Shown: in pieces, positions 24,878-36,408 of the stretch | Layout: each line of letters starts with the position of its first letter | Numbering within the stretch: the first letter of the stretch is position 1 | DNA from: Gliomastix tumulicola | Lineage: Eukaryota; Ascomycota; Sordariomycetes; Hypocreales; Bionectriaceae | DNA length: 64,000 nucleotides | Reading direction: 5' to 3' | NCBI GenBank assembly: GCA_001599755.1 | Contig: BCHX01000009.1 | Location: forward strand, 62,001 to 126,000 | Made by a program: the position numbers and the translations under genes | The notes under the pieces: model-generated | What the model was told of the DNA's origin: nothing | The model's database searches: none | Seen by the model: only the letters and a program-made list of their open reading frames with translations

Positions 24878-25715
24878 ATGAAGGCCGCCGCCATCCTCGG
24901 GCTTGCCCTCCCTCTCACCTTTGCCCAAACGCTGTGTGAGCGATACGGCATCCACACAGCCAACGGATACGAGATCGCCAATAATGTCTGGGGTCAAGAG
25001 TCTGGCACCGGCTCGCAGTGCACCTACGTCGACCGTACATCGACCAGCAACGTCGGCTTCCACGTGAACTGGAACTGGTCCGGCGGCGAGAATAATGTCA
25101 AGTCGTACCCGAACTCGGCCAAGACGCTTTCCCAGAAGCGTATCGTTTCTCAGATTGGCTCCCTTCCTACCTCTGTGTCGTGGACTTACTCTGGTACCAA
25201 CATTCGTGCCAATGTTGCGTACGACCTGTTCACGGCTGCCAACCCCAACCACGTCACCTGGAGTGGCGACTACGAGCTGATGATCTGGTAAGGATATTAA
25301 CTACACAGCTTTCGCCCTGGCGTCGACACTGAGTGACTAATCGCACTAGGCTCGGTCGTCTCGGAGGCGTTCAGCCCATCGGCAGTCAAGTCGCCACCGT
25401 CAACGTCGCCGGCCAGAACTGGGAGCTCTGGGATGGCTATAACGGAAGCATGCACGTCTTCAGCTTTGTCGCCCAGAGCCAGCTGAACTCCTTCAACGCT
25501 GATGTCAAGGTCTTCCTTACATGGCTGGCAAGCAACCGCGGGTTCCCTGCTAGCTCCCAATACCTTCTCAGTGAGTGACCGTCCCAACACAGCAGCATAG
25601 TCACGCAAAGAATGGGTTCTAACCTTAAACGCTAGGCTACCAATTCGGAACCGAGCCTTTCACGGGACAAAACGCCGTCTTCACTGTCAGCAGCTGGTCT
25701 GCCAGTGTGAACTAA
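24878..25715 (+). CDS. Glycoside hydrolase family 12 endoglucanase/xyloglucanase
   Basis: Predicted 236 residues from exons 24878-25287, 25350-25570 and 25636-25715, with introns of 62 and 65 bp. A signal peptide is plain (MKAAAILGLALPLTFAQ). The GH12 signatures are all present: VDRTSTSNVGFHVNWNWSGG, the nucleophile Glu133 in DYELMIW (the Trp is split by the first intron), and the acid/base Glu217 in QFGTEPFTG. The length is typical of the family. The enzyme is secreted and cleaves beta-1,4-glucans or xyloglucan of plant cell walls; which of the two cannot be told by eye. Some GH12 proteins are also recognised by plants as molecular patterns. Confidence 0.95.
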
Positions 25716-27356
25716 ATGTCCGCAGACTTGGGCGAAATTGTCGATCACCTGAAGATCAGGGAGTACTACTCTGGGAAACTCCGAAGCAGGCAGATACTTT
25801 TCATTTTTTGTTTTCTTCGGTGACCAGTTAAGAGATGAATGGGATTTTCCCATAGTCCCTCAACACACCTACTTTATTTCACGTGGACTTGCTCATAGAG
25901 TACTTTATCTACAAGGCAGACAAGGTCTATACTTTTGAAGACTGACATTCGTCAACACCTATTACTCCCTTGTTTCCCTTGTTTGCGTGGCTATGTAGAG
26001 AAAGGTATTCGAAGTGACTTCATGTTGCATTGGCCCTGGGCTTGTTGCCATGCCGGCCATGTAGACAAGGTGCCCCTTGAGACTAAGAGACGTCAATGCT
26101 GCTAGTATTTGGTATAAGAACGATAAAGTGACAGAGAATAGGGAGGCAGCGGAAAATAGGACGTCGTGGGGAAATCTCTGTCGTATGGTGAGGCGACCTT
26201 GCTTCGAATCGACCTTCGCAAGCCCCGATGCCTGTCAATTATTCTTCAGTAACACTACATGACATCAAAGGGAGTTATAGTAAGATGAAATATGGCTGCT
26301 AGAGGTGTACCACTCGCGAATACCACCATTACTCATCGGGTAGGATGCACACTGCGATGAACAAGACGAGTTTGCGTCATCTTTGAAGCCTTTCTGCAGC
26401 CATTCTTCACTCACTGGAGGCATATACAATCGTCTGGGAAATGATGCCTGCTCTTGGGCATGGCCGATGTCAGCCGCTGGTGGGACATGGTTGATCGTGA
26501 CCGTCCCCGGGCAGTCCCGTGATCTTCTACATAGTTGGTCTCACTAAGCTTAGCTTTTCATGTTGAGGTGGGCGGGAGGCGCCAAGTGTCTCCTGAATGC
26601 GTGAGAATGATACCGAAAGATCACCTAAGATCATTTGTCTCGGCAGATGTCAACGGGTAGGGGTCTTGATCAGACCATCAGGGTCTGGACACGGTGGGCT
26701 AGAACGAAGATGTATCGTCGATGACCGGGGTTTTATCTCGCTCTATTGATCCTGCCTTGTTTTTTCGTAGGATTCAGGGAGCTAGTAGAAGAAGCGAAGC
26801 ATGGGTTCTAATATCTTTCTTGACCAACACGACTAACACGCGGTGAGGGTCGCATTGTCATGCTCGAACGTGGTATACGTCTAAGACTATGAGTAGACAA
26901 TTCGCATTGCCGTTTGCTTACCCGAATGAAGCCTTTTTCCGACACGGGTAATCATCAGTCCTCTAACATTTGAATCTTGATGGCTGCTCGTATTCCGTAT
27001 TCCTGTCCTTTGTATTAGGTAAAGCTGTCAAGCCTAGCTAGCTCGCTTACGCCTGTTCTGTGTCGGGTGCCGTACACGTCCTCATGCCATAAGACAGTTA
27101 CACCTCTACGCCACTTGGCAGTACCAGTCGCTTGCTGATGCCCAGAATTCGCGACTGCAGGGCATTCGTCAATCCACTCCGATCACTTCGACATCTTTCG
27201 ATCCGGACACTTTGCCGCCAAGTTCTCGAACGCTGTATTTCCTCCGGCTTATCTCTGGTGGCGTGGGTGAGCGTGCCAGTGGCGTGCTGAAAACCCGTCT
27301 AATGGTGTATTGCAATATGCGAGTGGCGTGTTGAGAAACGGTCTTGTTGGTGGCGC

Positions 27357-27374
27357 GGGGGGGGGGGGGGGGGG
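27357..27374. repeat. G18 homopolymer
   Basis: Eighteen consecutive G bases on the plus strand. The length may vary or be an assembly uncertainty. Confidence 0.9.
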
Positions 27375-27607
27375 ACAGCTGTGATGGTGGTGAGCAAAAA
27401 CGACGGTGTCAATTGCACAAGGTGGGCTGCAATAGGCAGGTAAGCCTGGGTCGCCGAGTGCGGCCTTGGGGCCCCAATCGTACGCTGACCGCATAACGTT
27501 GTCCCATGCCACTTGGCCCAAGAGCGAGATGGTGGCACGGCCGGCTCAAGCGTCTTATCCTCCTCGCTTCCAGAAGTCCCCGAGTGGGTGGGTGGGTGAA
27601 GAAAAAA

Positions 27608-27636
27608 GTGTGTGTGCGTGTGTGTGTGTGTGTGTG
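27608..27636. repeat. (TG)n microsatellite
   Basis: TG dinucleotide tract with one TGCG interruption. Confidence 0.9.
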
Positions 27637-28345
27637 GCATCCTGTGTGTGTGCCAATATGTATGTCTCGGTGCATGCGGGTGGGGTCTGTCTCGCTCTCT
27701 CAGCTCATGTCTTACATGAGAGTCTAGACAGATGAAGTAATGATCCTGCGCTGGCCAGGAGAGCCGACGGAGGTCCCTGCAGACAACCAGCTCGATGGCG
27801 ACATGGTCGCTATCTACCTATCCGCTTTCTCCACACCATTCACCCGAAGGGCAGAAGGCAAGGCAGCTTAGGCGAGCTGGCGGTCTGTCCCCAGACGTGT
27901 TGAAAGTGCCTTCGGAGGTGCAGGAGGCGGCCGCCGACATGGGCCAATGCTGCAGGTCAACAAATTACGGGCGGTTTTCGTCCTCGGGACTGCTCCATTA
28001 GCGAGGGGAGGGTATGCGGCTGAGGGGGTGCTGGCCATGCTATTATTACTGTGACACCTTTAATATGGATAGAACCCGACTCGGGCGAGGGGAGGCCGGT
28101 CGCCGAAGGACATGCCCCGGAAAGAGGCAATAGCGGCCGCGCCTCACGAGATGCTGATTGGCATCGGAGGCCGTCCGGGTCTCGACATCGGAAAGCAAAG
28201 CCCCCGAGAAAGGCGTCTCGTACGACGATGTCCTGATATTGGGCAATAGAGTCTTTCGGTAGCTTCTTCCCCCACGTCGACGAGAATGATATCACAAGCA
28301 AATGGAGAGCGCGCGTCGATCTGTTGAGCGAGCTGCAAGGAGGCG

Positions 28346-28348
<3 letters not shown>

Positions 28349-28382
<34 letters not shown>
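28349..28382. repeat. (AC)n microsatellite
   Basis: Uninterrupted AC tract of about 17 units, followed by ACGCACGC. Confidence 0.95.
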
Positions 28383-28386
<4 letters not shown>

Positions 28387-29610
28387 GCACAGCATGCATC
28401 TGGAGGTCCTGTCCTCGATGCCGACATCAAAGCCGGGCCTGGCAGGCCCAGGTTCTGGCGGTCAAGCCGCCCCCTCGACGAATCCTCCTTTTGAGGGCCG
28501 TGGCCGCCGGAGCCGTGGAAGTCGCATCTTCTACTGCTGCGGCTAGGATCCTGAGGCTAGCTGTCTAGCGCCCGAGTCTCGTCCATCAGCCAAGGAATGA
28601 GCGACGCTAGAATGACACCCACTATCGAGATTGGGCGGGACGAGGCGAGGGGAGAAAAATCTACAGTTACATGTGCAATGGGCGCGACGAAATGTCGCCA
28701 TGAGGTTGCTGCCGATTGACAAGATTCCCTCGCTGGATGGGATGATGAGGAGAGGCTCCTCGGCCCCTGCCCTGGCCACTAAAAAGCCACCGGAACTGGA
28801 GAACAGGGGGAGGGACGAAAAAGCACCCCTGCTGGCAGGGATTGGTGGCTCCCTCCGGGACTATCGTATATCGACAAGAAAAAGAAAAAAAGAAATCAAC
28901 AAAGATCCCGAGAGGCACTGCCGGTTCGGATTGCCGAACGTGCTGCCGGCATGATGAATAACGTCCAGAACGATGTATAATCTGGCCAGGGTCTCGGGTC
29001 TGACGCTCGGGGAAGAGCCCAAGCGTAGAATTACACGCAGCTCCGGGCGTGCGCGCTTTTGAAACCCGAAGGAGCGTTCACCCCCCCCTCCCCTTTCTGG
29101 GGCTGGCGTGCATACAAGAGAGAAGACCAGTCCAAACACAGAGAAACAACCACTCGGGATGGTTCTCGTCTCCAGAGCCTCGGGAGATGGACTCGGGAAT
29201 CAGAAGAAGAATGAGCAATTGGCTGGGGGACCCGCGGTCCAATGGGCTCGAATGTCGAGCGAGGATTCGCATGGGATTTGCAGGAGGGATAGTGGCGAAG
29301 CGGAAGGGCCGGCTGGACCATAGTACCAAAAGTGAAGCGCCAACGCGGAAATCATGGATCAAACGGGACTTTGGTCGTTCGTATATCGGGTCATTCACCG
29401 AGCACTACTCCTGAAGAGGACGAATCGCGGTGCGAGGCGTGGGCGAGCTGTGCGTCTTATTTGGCGACTCGCACGTCCGGTGAGACGATAAGGCGTCCGG
29501 ATTCTGTTGAGGAGGAGGACTGAATCCATGCATATGCACGTCCGCCACTTCCTGTGGGCAGGGATCACCGCAGTGGACGTCTATTGGAAAGCGAAATGTG
29601 CCAATGTTTT

Positions 29611-29639
29611 GTTGGTTGGTTGGTTGGTTGGTTGGTTGG
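29611..29639. repeat. (GTTG)n microsatellite
   Basis: Seven GTTG units in tandem. Confidence 0.95.
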
Positions 29640-30420
29640 CGTGCGTAATGGTGTTGTGCAGTTCATTTATCGGACCAATCAGGGTGAGGCGGCACGGGTT
29701 GGGTGAGAGACATACATACATGCTCTAGAGAATCTACAGCCCCCAAAGGGACCAAGGGACGTCCGTGTGCGGCGCGGCTGTCCTGCCAATCACGAGCTGC
29801 CATTCGACGACGACGACGACGGGCATGTACGGATACGGATCAAGTGTAGACTAGTAGCTCTCTATAGCAAGATGGGCATCGTTATCAGGTCCAGGTCCAG
29901 ACTGTTACATCTCCTGTGGCCCCGCGGGCTGTACCCAGCCATGCTAACCAGGCCCATGCAAGGTCAGCATCCTGCATGTGCATGTGCATGCAGCCCACAA
30001 GCTTGGCCCAGAGTGAGACCACGTACCAGGTATTATCAATTCTCGCCCGTCTGCCTCATTCAGCTTGCTGCGCCGTCGCAGGAGCCCGCAGGAGGGCCCT
30101 AAGCGAGACGCCTGGCTTTGCAGTAGGTCCTGCACCAGCTTCTGCACCATGTCCTGCACGTTAGTCCACCGACAGTCCCGGCTGGGGCATCTCAGTCGGG
30201 GGGAACCCTCCCCTGGGACCTTGGGCCTGGGGAGGGAATCATGTATAAGGGAGACGGGGTTGCTTCGTTCCAGAAGCTCCCCTCCTCCTCCTCCGGCCTG
30301 GAGAAGTGACTCTTGTGAGGGACCAGTTCCAACAACCGAACGCACGCCCTTCTTTGCAGACCAGCCGCGCGCCTCTACACCACCACCACCACCACCCAAT
30401 CCTCTCACCTCGTCCTCATC

Positions 30421-31865
30421 ATGCCTGGCCTCGTCGAGCCCGATGTCCCCCGCCAGCTCCATGTCATCGTCGTCGGAGCCGGCCTCTGCGGCCTCGCCAT
30501 GGGCATCTCGCTCTCGCTGGCCGGCCACCGCGTCTCCATCTACGAGGCGCACGACAAGGTCGACGAGATCGGCGCCGGTCTGCAGAGCTCGCCCAACGGC
30601 GTGCGCATCTACGAGGCCTGGGGCATGACGGAGCACATGAAGACCATCGCCACCGAGCCCGAGCTGCTGCAGATCTCCCGCTTCGACGGCCGCCTGCTCG
30701 CCCAGCGCAAGCACTACGACGCCGAGGTCAACAAGAAGTACGACCTGCCGCTGTGGACGCTGCACCGCGTCGACCTGCAGCAGGCGCTGTTCAAGCGGGC
30801 CAAGGAGGTCGGCGCCGAGATCATCTACAACGCCAAGGTCGTCGACATCAACTGCGATGAGACGTACATTGAGCTGGCGGGCGGCGACGAGAGGCACGCC
30901 GATATGATTGTCGTCGCCGACGGCGTGTGGTCCAAGCTGCGCTCGACTGTCCTCGAGACGCACGTCGAGGCCCAGCCCACCGGCGACATGGCCTACCGTC
31001 TCACCGTCGACCCCTCGGCCATCGAGGATGCCGGCATCCAGGAGTGGGCGAGCCAGTCGCGCATCCAGCTCTGGATCGGCCCTGGCTCCCACGTCATTGG
31101 ATACCCCGTCCGCGCCGGCTCCAGGATCAACCTGGTGCTGCTCGCCCCCGACAACTTCAAGGGCGAGGAGTCGCGAGTCAAGGGCTGCCTCGAGGAGCTG
31201 AGAATGCGCTTCGACGGCTGGGACCCTCTGTATGTTTTTTCTTTTCAAGTCCCAACAAATTTCAATTGATGAGAGTGTCATGCTAACACGCGAGCGACGA
31301 CAAGTCTCAACAAGGCGCTGGATCACGTCGAGAAGGTCGACAAGTGGCGACTGATGCATGGTGAGTCGAGTCACACGCACTCCATCCATATTGACAGTCA
31401 CTGAAGCCCAGCCCTCATCTCATATATATACTGACTGACGAGAATGACATCACAGTCCCCAAGCTGTCCACCTGGCGACACAAGTCCGGCAGCGTCATCC
31501 TCGCCGGCGACGCCTGCCATGCAATCCTCCCCTACACAGCCCAGGGCCTCAACATGGCCCTCGAGGACGCCGCGACGCTCGGCTCGCTCATGCGCCACGC
31601 CAACACCTCCGAGCAGGTGCCCGCCGCCACAGCCCTCTACGAGAAGCTCAGAATATCCCGGACGGCCCGCCTGCTGGACGAGACGGCCGCCCAGGGCGTC
31701 GAGTTCCACCTCGACGACGGCGAGGCCCAGCAGAAGCGCGACCTGGCCTACTCGGACAGCTTCCAGGAGGAGACGTCCTGGTACTACCCGCGGGGCCAGC
31801 CGTGGATCTGGTCGTACGATGCCATGCAGGAGGCCGAGAAGGCCTTCCTCGCGTCGCCTTATTAA
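30421..31865 (+). CDS. FAD-dependent monooxygenase, salicylate-hydroxylase-like
   Basis: Predicted 424 residues from exons 30421-31229, 31305-31360 and 31456-31865. The FAD-binding GxGxxG motif is Gly19-Ala-Gly21-Leu-Cys-Gly24 and the first strand ends at Glu in IYEAHDK. The second nucleotide-binding motif is VVADGVWSKLR (DG motif) and the third is GDACHAILPYTAQGLNMALEDAATL (GD motif). This is the class A flavoprotein aromatic hydroxylase fold, which uses NAD(P)H and O2 on a phenolic substrate, with no membrane segment. The closest named type is salicylate/6-hydroxynicotinate hydroxylase-like; the substrate is not readable. No pathway partner is adjacent. Confidence 0.92.
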
Positions 31866-33199
31866 GGAGATGAAGGATGTTGCTTTTTTGTTCTTTTAGC
31901 GTCTGCAGTGTGTAGCCATACATTTAGAGAGCTCGCACCATTTATGATACAAACGTCATGTCATTCATTACTGTACCAATGTCAAATCTCACGCCCATTC
32001 AAATTGCCTCATGACTCTCTCCCGAAGCTGTGACTGAGTGAAATGCCATCAATTGACGAACCACGATCGCTCCCGATGCCCAGTAGAGTGAGTGCCCACA
32101 CCGCGTAGGAATCTGAGCAGGAGCCCATTGGAAGGGGGGAGGGGGGGACAAGGCTAAGCATCCTGCCACGGGCCTGCACGTGCGACGTCTCCGAGGAGGA
32201 GGACTTTGTACGCGCGTGTGAAAAGGATTTCTCGCTACGGCACCCCGGGGGAAAAAGTGAGAACCTGACGGCTGGGGAGCGAGCTATCAGATCGTAGCTG
32301 GATCGGGACTTTGACGGCTTGTGTCAGCGACGCGCGGTGCCGTTTCGAAATCCGGAGTCGTTTTCCCAAAGGCCGGAGCTCGCTTGATGCGTGCTCCGGG
32401 CTCCGAATTCGACGCCAAGCTGCGACCATCGCGATGTGCCTATGTATGTATGTATGTATGTATTAGCGAGGTACGGTAGTTTTGCTCCTACATGCTGTCC
32501 CAGAGCAGGGTACTTGCTCATGAGACCCGGGTATTGCAGGCCCAAGAAATGCCATGCTTCTTCTACGCCCCAAGGCGATATGAAATTGGGGGCTAGCCTC
32601 TTTCACGATGTAACATTGTAAGATGCAAAGGGTCCAATGTGACCTCGGACCGAATGGTGCAGGTAGCGCGAGAATGAGAGGCGGTGCATATGCACGAGCG
32701 CGGCGTCAATACGCGTACCATTTCTTGTCACCTCTCTGGCTTTGCGTGCCCTGATGGGTCAATGAGGTCCGGGTCAGTGATTGGAGATGGGATCGAGATC
32801 TTATCCTGAGGCCCCGTCTGATTCCACGGTACATTTTTCAGTCGGGCCCGAAAGATGTGCGTGTGTCCTTCAAGGGACCATTCCAAGAGATAGGCAAGTA
32901 GGGAAGATCTTGAACGTAATAAAGCAAGACATCCAGCTTCTGCCTAATAACGTTATACGGACGTCAAGGCCAGGGGGCTTTGTAAGGTTTGCGGCTGGCT
33001 GGAATTCGTGCGGCTGGGGGACTGCGAGGACAGTTTGATGGCGTACGCAGAAGATGTTTCAGGAGAGACACATATTTAATTTCACTACAGAGATGATAGC
33101 CCCAACGGCTGCCTTCACCCTCTGCATTCCTCAAGCACTGCCATAAGAGCATCAGCTGCAAGACTAGCATGGAAAGGAGGGTTACTACCAACGTTCAGG
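31866..33199. other. Intergenic region
   Basis: No coding signal recognised. An ATGT tetranucleotide tract lies at 32441-32463. Confidence 0.5.
32441..32463. repeat. (ATGT)n microsatellite
   Basis: About five and a half TATG units in tandem. Confidence 0.9.
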
Positions 33200-34321
33200 C
33201 TCCTTGACCTCCCATTGGGCATCCCAGTCCAGATCTTGCGCCAACTCCCAACCTCCAGCCTACGAGTTCTTTCAGAGACCTGATACATCATGCGCAGATT
33301 GTGTCGACTGATGGAGCGGGAACCACTGGATCGAAAAGAGTACCTACAGTACCTAATGTCCCAGAACCGCGGGACTCTCGACAAATGGGTGTGCTGGCGA
33401 TGCATGAAACTACACGACTTTCGCATTCCCTCTGAGTGGCCAACGGAGCCGTCATCGATGAGCCTAGCCAACCAGTGTTCATTGGACTGGTTTGACGCCT
33501 TTCGAAGAAACTACCACGCCGGAAGTCGGAACTATGTACTGACTCATCAGAATGTTCAATTCGCGTTGAAGTTCAGGCGAATGCACCCGCTACCTACCAA
33601 CCGGAACCTTTTGGCAATACTCTTGAGCTACATACGACCCCGCCCCATGGCCCAGAAGAAGCAATGGCAGGACCTCTTCTCTCAGATCATGGCCCCCCAC
33701 TACGCCATAGTATTTACTAGCCCCATGTGCCCTTTGTATACGGCAGACTACGTCGCGATTCCCAGGATCTCGGGGGGCTCTTTCATGCTGTACTGCCGCT
33801 GGCTGTACCGGCTCTCTCATCGGGAGGGTCACGATCCCCTTGGGGATAAAGTGCTGGGGTATATCAAGATTTGTGCTCATCAAGGACACTTCTACGGCCT
33901 CACCAAGAGTATAACTGGGGAGAAACGAGATTTGGCGTTGATCAAGGGTAACATGACCCCGGAAGAGCAGGTCAAATACGATATCGCCTCAGCATGGCTT
34001 TGGCTTGACAGGGAGAGTCACACAAGACCTGTAAATCAGCTACCTAGCCTGATTCAACAAGCAAGACGGGAAAGGCTTCAGGGAATGGAGATCTCCGGAT
34101 CTTGCACAAAGTGCTATACTGACTTCACTGTTCAGTCGCTTCCAGACGGGGAGATCATGATTAGAGCTTGGCATGATCTGGGTGGCGAAAGCTCTCTCCT
34201 AGATGGGGTATGGGAATCTCATATGATGGGACGGGAGGGATGGGAGCCGAGCGATCACGATAAGTCGATGCCGCATAGGCTAGGGGATGTTCGTTTGAAG
34301 TATGAAGCGGGTCAATCCTGA
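33200..34321 (+). pseudogene. F-box protein gene with an in-frame stop inside the F-box
   Basis: An ATG-started frame at 33290-34321 encodes 343 residues. It has a CWRCMKLH zinc-knuckle-like motif and a C-terminal SCTKCYTDF...AWHDLGGESSLLD segment, both seen in fungal F-box proteins. Directly upstream in the same frame, 33200-33280 encodes LLDLPLGIPVQILRQLPTSS and then LRVLSET, a good F-box core. TGA at 33281-33283 then cuts it off where family members have a Cys or Arg. No intron of usual size can remove the stop, and no ATG lies upstream in that frame, although an acceptor-like TTCAG ends at 33198. Either the gene is broken or only the F-box-less 343-residue protein is made. No Skp1 binding would be expected from the latter. 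Confidence 0.65.
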
Positions 34322-34849
34322 CTAGCTCGCCTACGTGAGATGAAGTGTCTATGAGATATCGGCATGACTCTTCCTTGGTCGAGATGCTTCTATGCATGCT
34401 TAGCATTTGTTAGCAGACTACCTTCACGGAGGTAGTAGGTGCAGATGAACACGGTCCTTCTCTTAATCTCGCTTTGAAGCTCTCGATATTCACATGGCGC
34501 GTGCATAGACCACTCTCCAGATGTTACGCGACACGACTTGCGTGAGGCACTGCTGCTCTGATTTAGCTTCACTTTCCCTTCTCTGTATTACGAGACACAA
34601 AATCTACTCGGCCACGTTCACAGTCAGTTCGCTGAGACTTTATACACTTAAAGGGCTCGAAAGCCCAGGCTTTTTTTTCGTTTCTTTTTCACGGCATCAC
34701 AATCGTGCTCAAATTCAGGAGTTACGTAGACTAGTCGCCTGCAATATCTGTGTCCCGAGATTCTTTTGAGATCTTATTGGCGGAAAAACTCCTGCGCGTT
34801 CTCTGCTACTCTTCACGCTTCTGGGAGCCGTTCTCTTCTCATATCTACA
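34322..34849. other. Intergenic region
   Basis: No coding signal recognised. Confidence 0.45.
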
Positions 34850-35233
34850 ATGTCGGGCATCTCTGACTGCAAGGTCTTGGTGGACATGATACCGGCCGTC
34901 TTCCCCGCCTCAGATGAGTATTGTCAAATCACCGACCGCCCTAACAAAATAGTCCAGTCCCAGCAGGTGAGAGTTGCCTTATGGGCTTACTTGACGGACG
35001 ACAGGGCCTCCATCAATCAACACATGCGCCTGCCCAGTCTAATTAAGTTTCTAGATGCTCTCGCTGACAGTGGTCTGCGCTGCCCAGGTGAGTGGCATGG
35101 GATCAGATTTATGTTTATCGAAAGTAGGTGGCGACCCGACTGTTAAGTTTCTCAGTCATCTGAGATGAGTCTCCAAGCTAATGGGCACCCAGACACCAGC
35201 GTTGATACCACCGAGCCTATCTCCTCTTTCTAA
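34850..35233 (+). CDS. Small hypothetical protein (tentative)
   Basis: A frame starting MSGISDCKVLVDMIPAVFP runs to a consensus donor (CCCAG|GTGAGT at 35087/35088). Joined to an acceptor at 35191-35192 it ends after DTSVDTTEPISSF, giving 92 residues from exons 34850-35087 and 35193-35233. It has no signal peptide, no membrane segment and no motif I recognise. The balanced amino-acid composition and clean splice sites favour a real gene, but it could be a truncated remnant. Confidence 0.4.
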
Positions 35234-36129
35234 GCAAGCAGAGAGCCGTATTATTTGATTATTTGTTCTTGAACCGTTTTTGGGACAGGAAAGCATCACA
35301 CATCTAATTATATATTTATTCCTTGTTTCTGCCAGACACAGTGGTAAATCATTACCGCCAGGCGCAATTGTTTCTGTCAATACATGTGTGCACGTCTGTG
35401 TTGTGAATCAGTAAGCGATGCTTTCCGAGGGGCGTGGACAGATCACACCCACCAACAGACGTGGCGCCAACCAATTGTAGTGATTAGTCGACATTTATGA
35501 GACTATCCAATTATGGTATAGTTAGCATCGTGATGCTGTACTAGGGTAGGCCCCTGCATCAACCTTCGGGGACCAAAGAAACAGCCCGGAGCCGAGATGT
35601 TCAACATTTACTCCGCATCGCGCGCCACGCGCCATGGCGCTGATCATTCAGGGTCATGATCTTCTACAGCAAGGTCTAATCAGCCAGTTAAATGCCTAAG
35701 GCCCCTCAACATCTTTTCATGCCTCCATTACGGACGCTATGATGCCGGGTCCGAAATTCACGGTCCTGAAGAAGTAGGTGATGCTAAGTTCCCGAGTGCC
35801 CGTAACCGTGCCACATGAAGTAGAGCCAGGAATGGATACCTGACTTCTACATTTTTATCCTGCTAAACGCGCGTTATGCGTCGTGTTCATGTTATTGAAG
35901 GTGGGATACGCTTATTTTGGCCAAGGACGAGTGAAAGAGTCTAGTAGTCAAGTAACTCAGATGGCGTTGCGGAAGCAATAAAAAAATCCAGTCTAGCCAC
36001 CCACCCTGCCACTTCCCTTCATCTGACTCGAGATACAATAGAAATCATCGAAACACGTACACCTCAGTAATTCAAAGTCCCTCTAAACCGTCCTCCTTCA
36101 CCCAATTGAGCGTCACACGCCGCCGCCAG
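35234..36129. other. Intergenic region
   Basis: AT-richer sequence with no recognised coding or repeat feature. Confidence 0.45.
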
Positions 36130-36408
36130 CTACACTGGCACGAACCGGAATTCTGCACCCTGGTGCGGAGTGCAAGGTCCCGTCACACCTTTATACTCGG
36201 CTAGATCTAGCAGAACGTTGATGGTGACTGTCCTAGTCAGGTCAATATGGACGACCCCTGTCATGCAATGCCCCTGGAGCGCGACGCCTCCATTGTCATC
36301 TGTCTCGATCGTCGTCCAGGATTCGTCGTTCAGATCGCAGACCTGAGCAGTGAGATTGAAGATCAGCTGGCGACACTCGTCGTACATGGGCTCTCTGTCG
36401 GTCCCCAT
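36130..36408 (-). CDS. Small hypothetical protein (tentative)
   Basis: Uninterrupted 92-residue frame beginning MGTDREPMYDECRQLIFNLT and ending GAEFRFVPV. It contains five Cys and no signal peptide. No family was recognised. It is supported only by the open frame and a plausible composition, and no splice site is needed. It may be an exon of a larger or decayed gene. Confidence 0.35.
   Translation of the reverse strand: MGTDREPMYDECRQLIFNLTAQVCDLNDESWTTIETDDNGGVALQGHCMTGVVHIDLTRTVTINVLLDLAEYKGVTGPCTPHQGAEFRFVPV

Larger units (their letters stand above)
25716..30420. other. 4.7-kb gene-free region with microsatellites
   Basis: No frame on either strand gives recognisable protein. The first 1.5 kb is AT-richer. 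The rest holds a G18 run, TG, CA and GTTG tracts and a GAC repeat near 29810. Pyrimidine-rich sequence with a CAC repeat just before 30421 is the leader of the monooxygenase gene. Confidence 0.55.

Noticed and set aside
28349..28382. Regular repeat tract considered as a CRISPR-like array
   Set aside because: It is a plain AC microsatellite with no spacers, and the genome is eukaryotic. No CRISPR array is present in the window.
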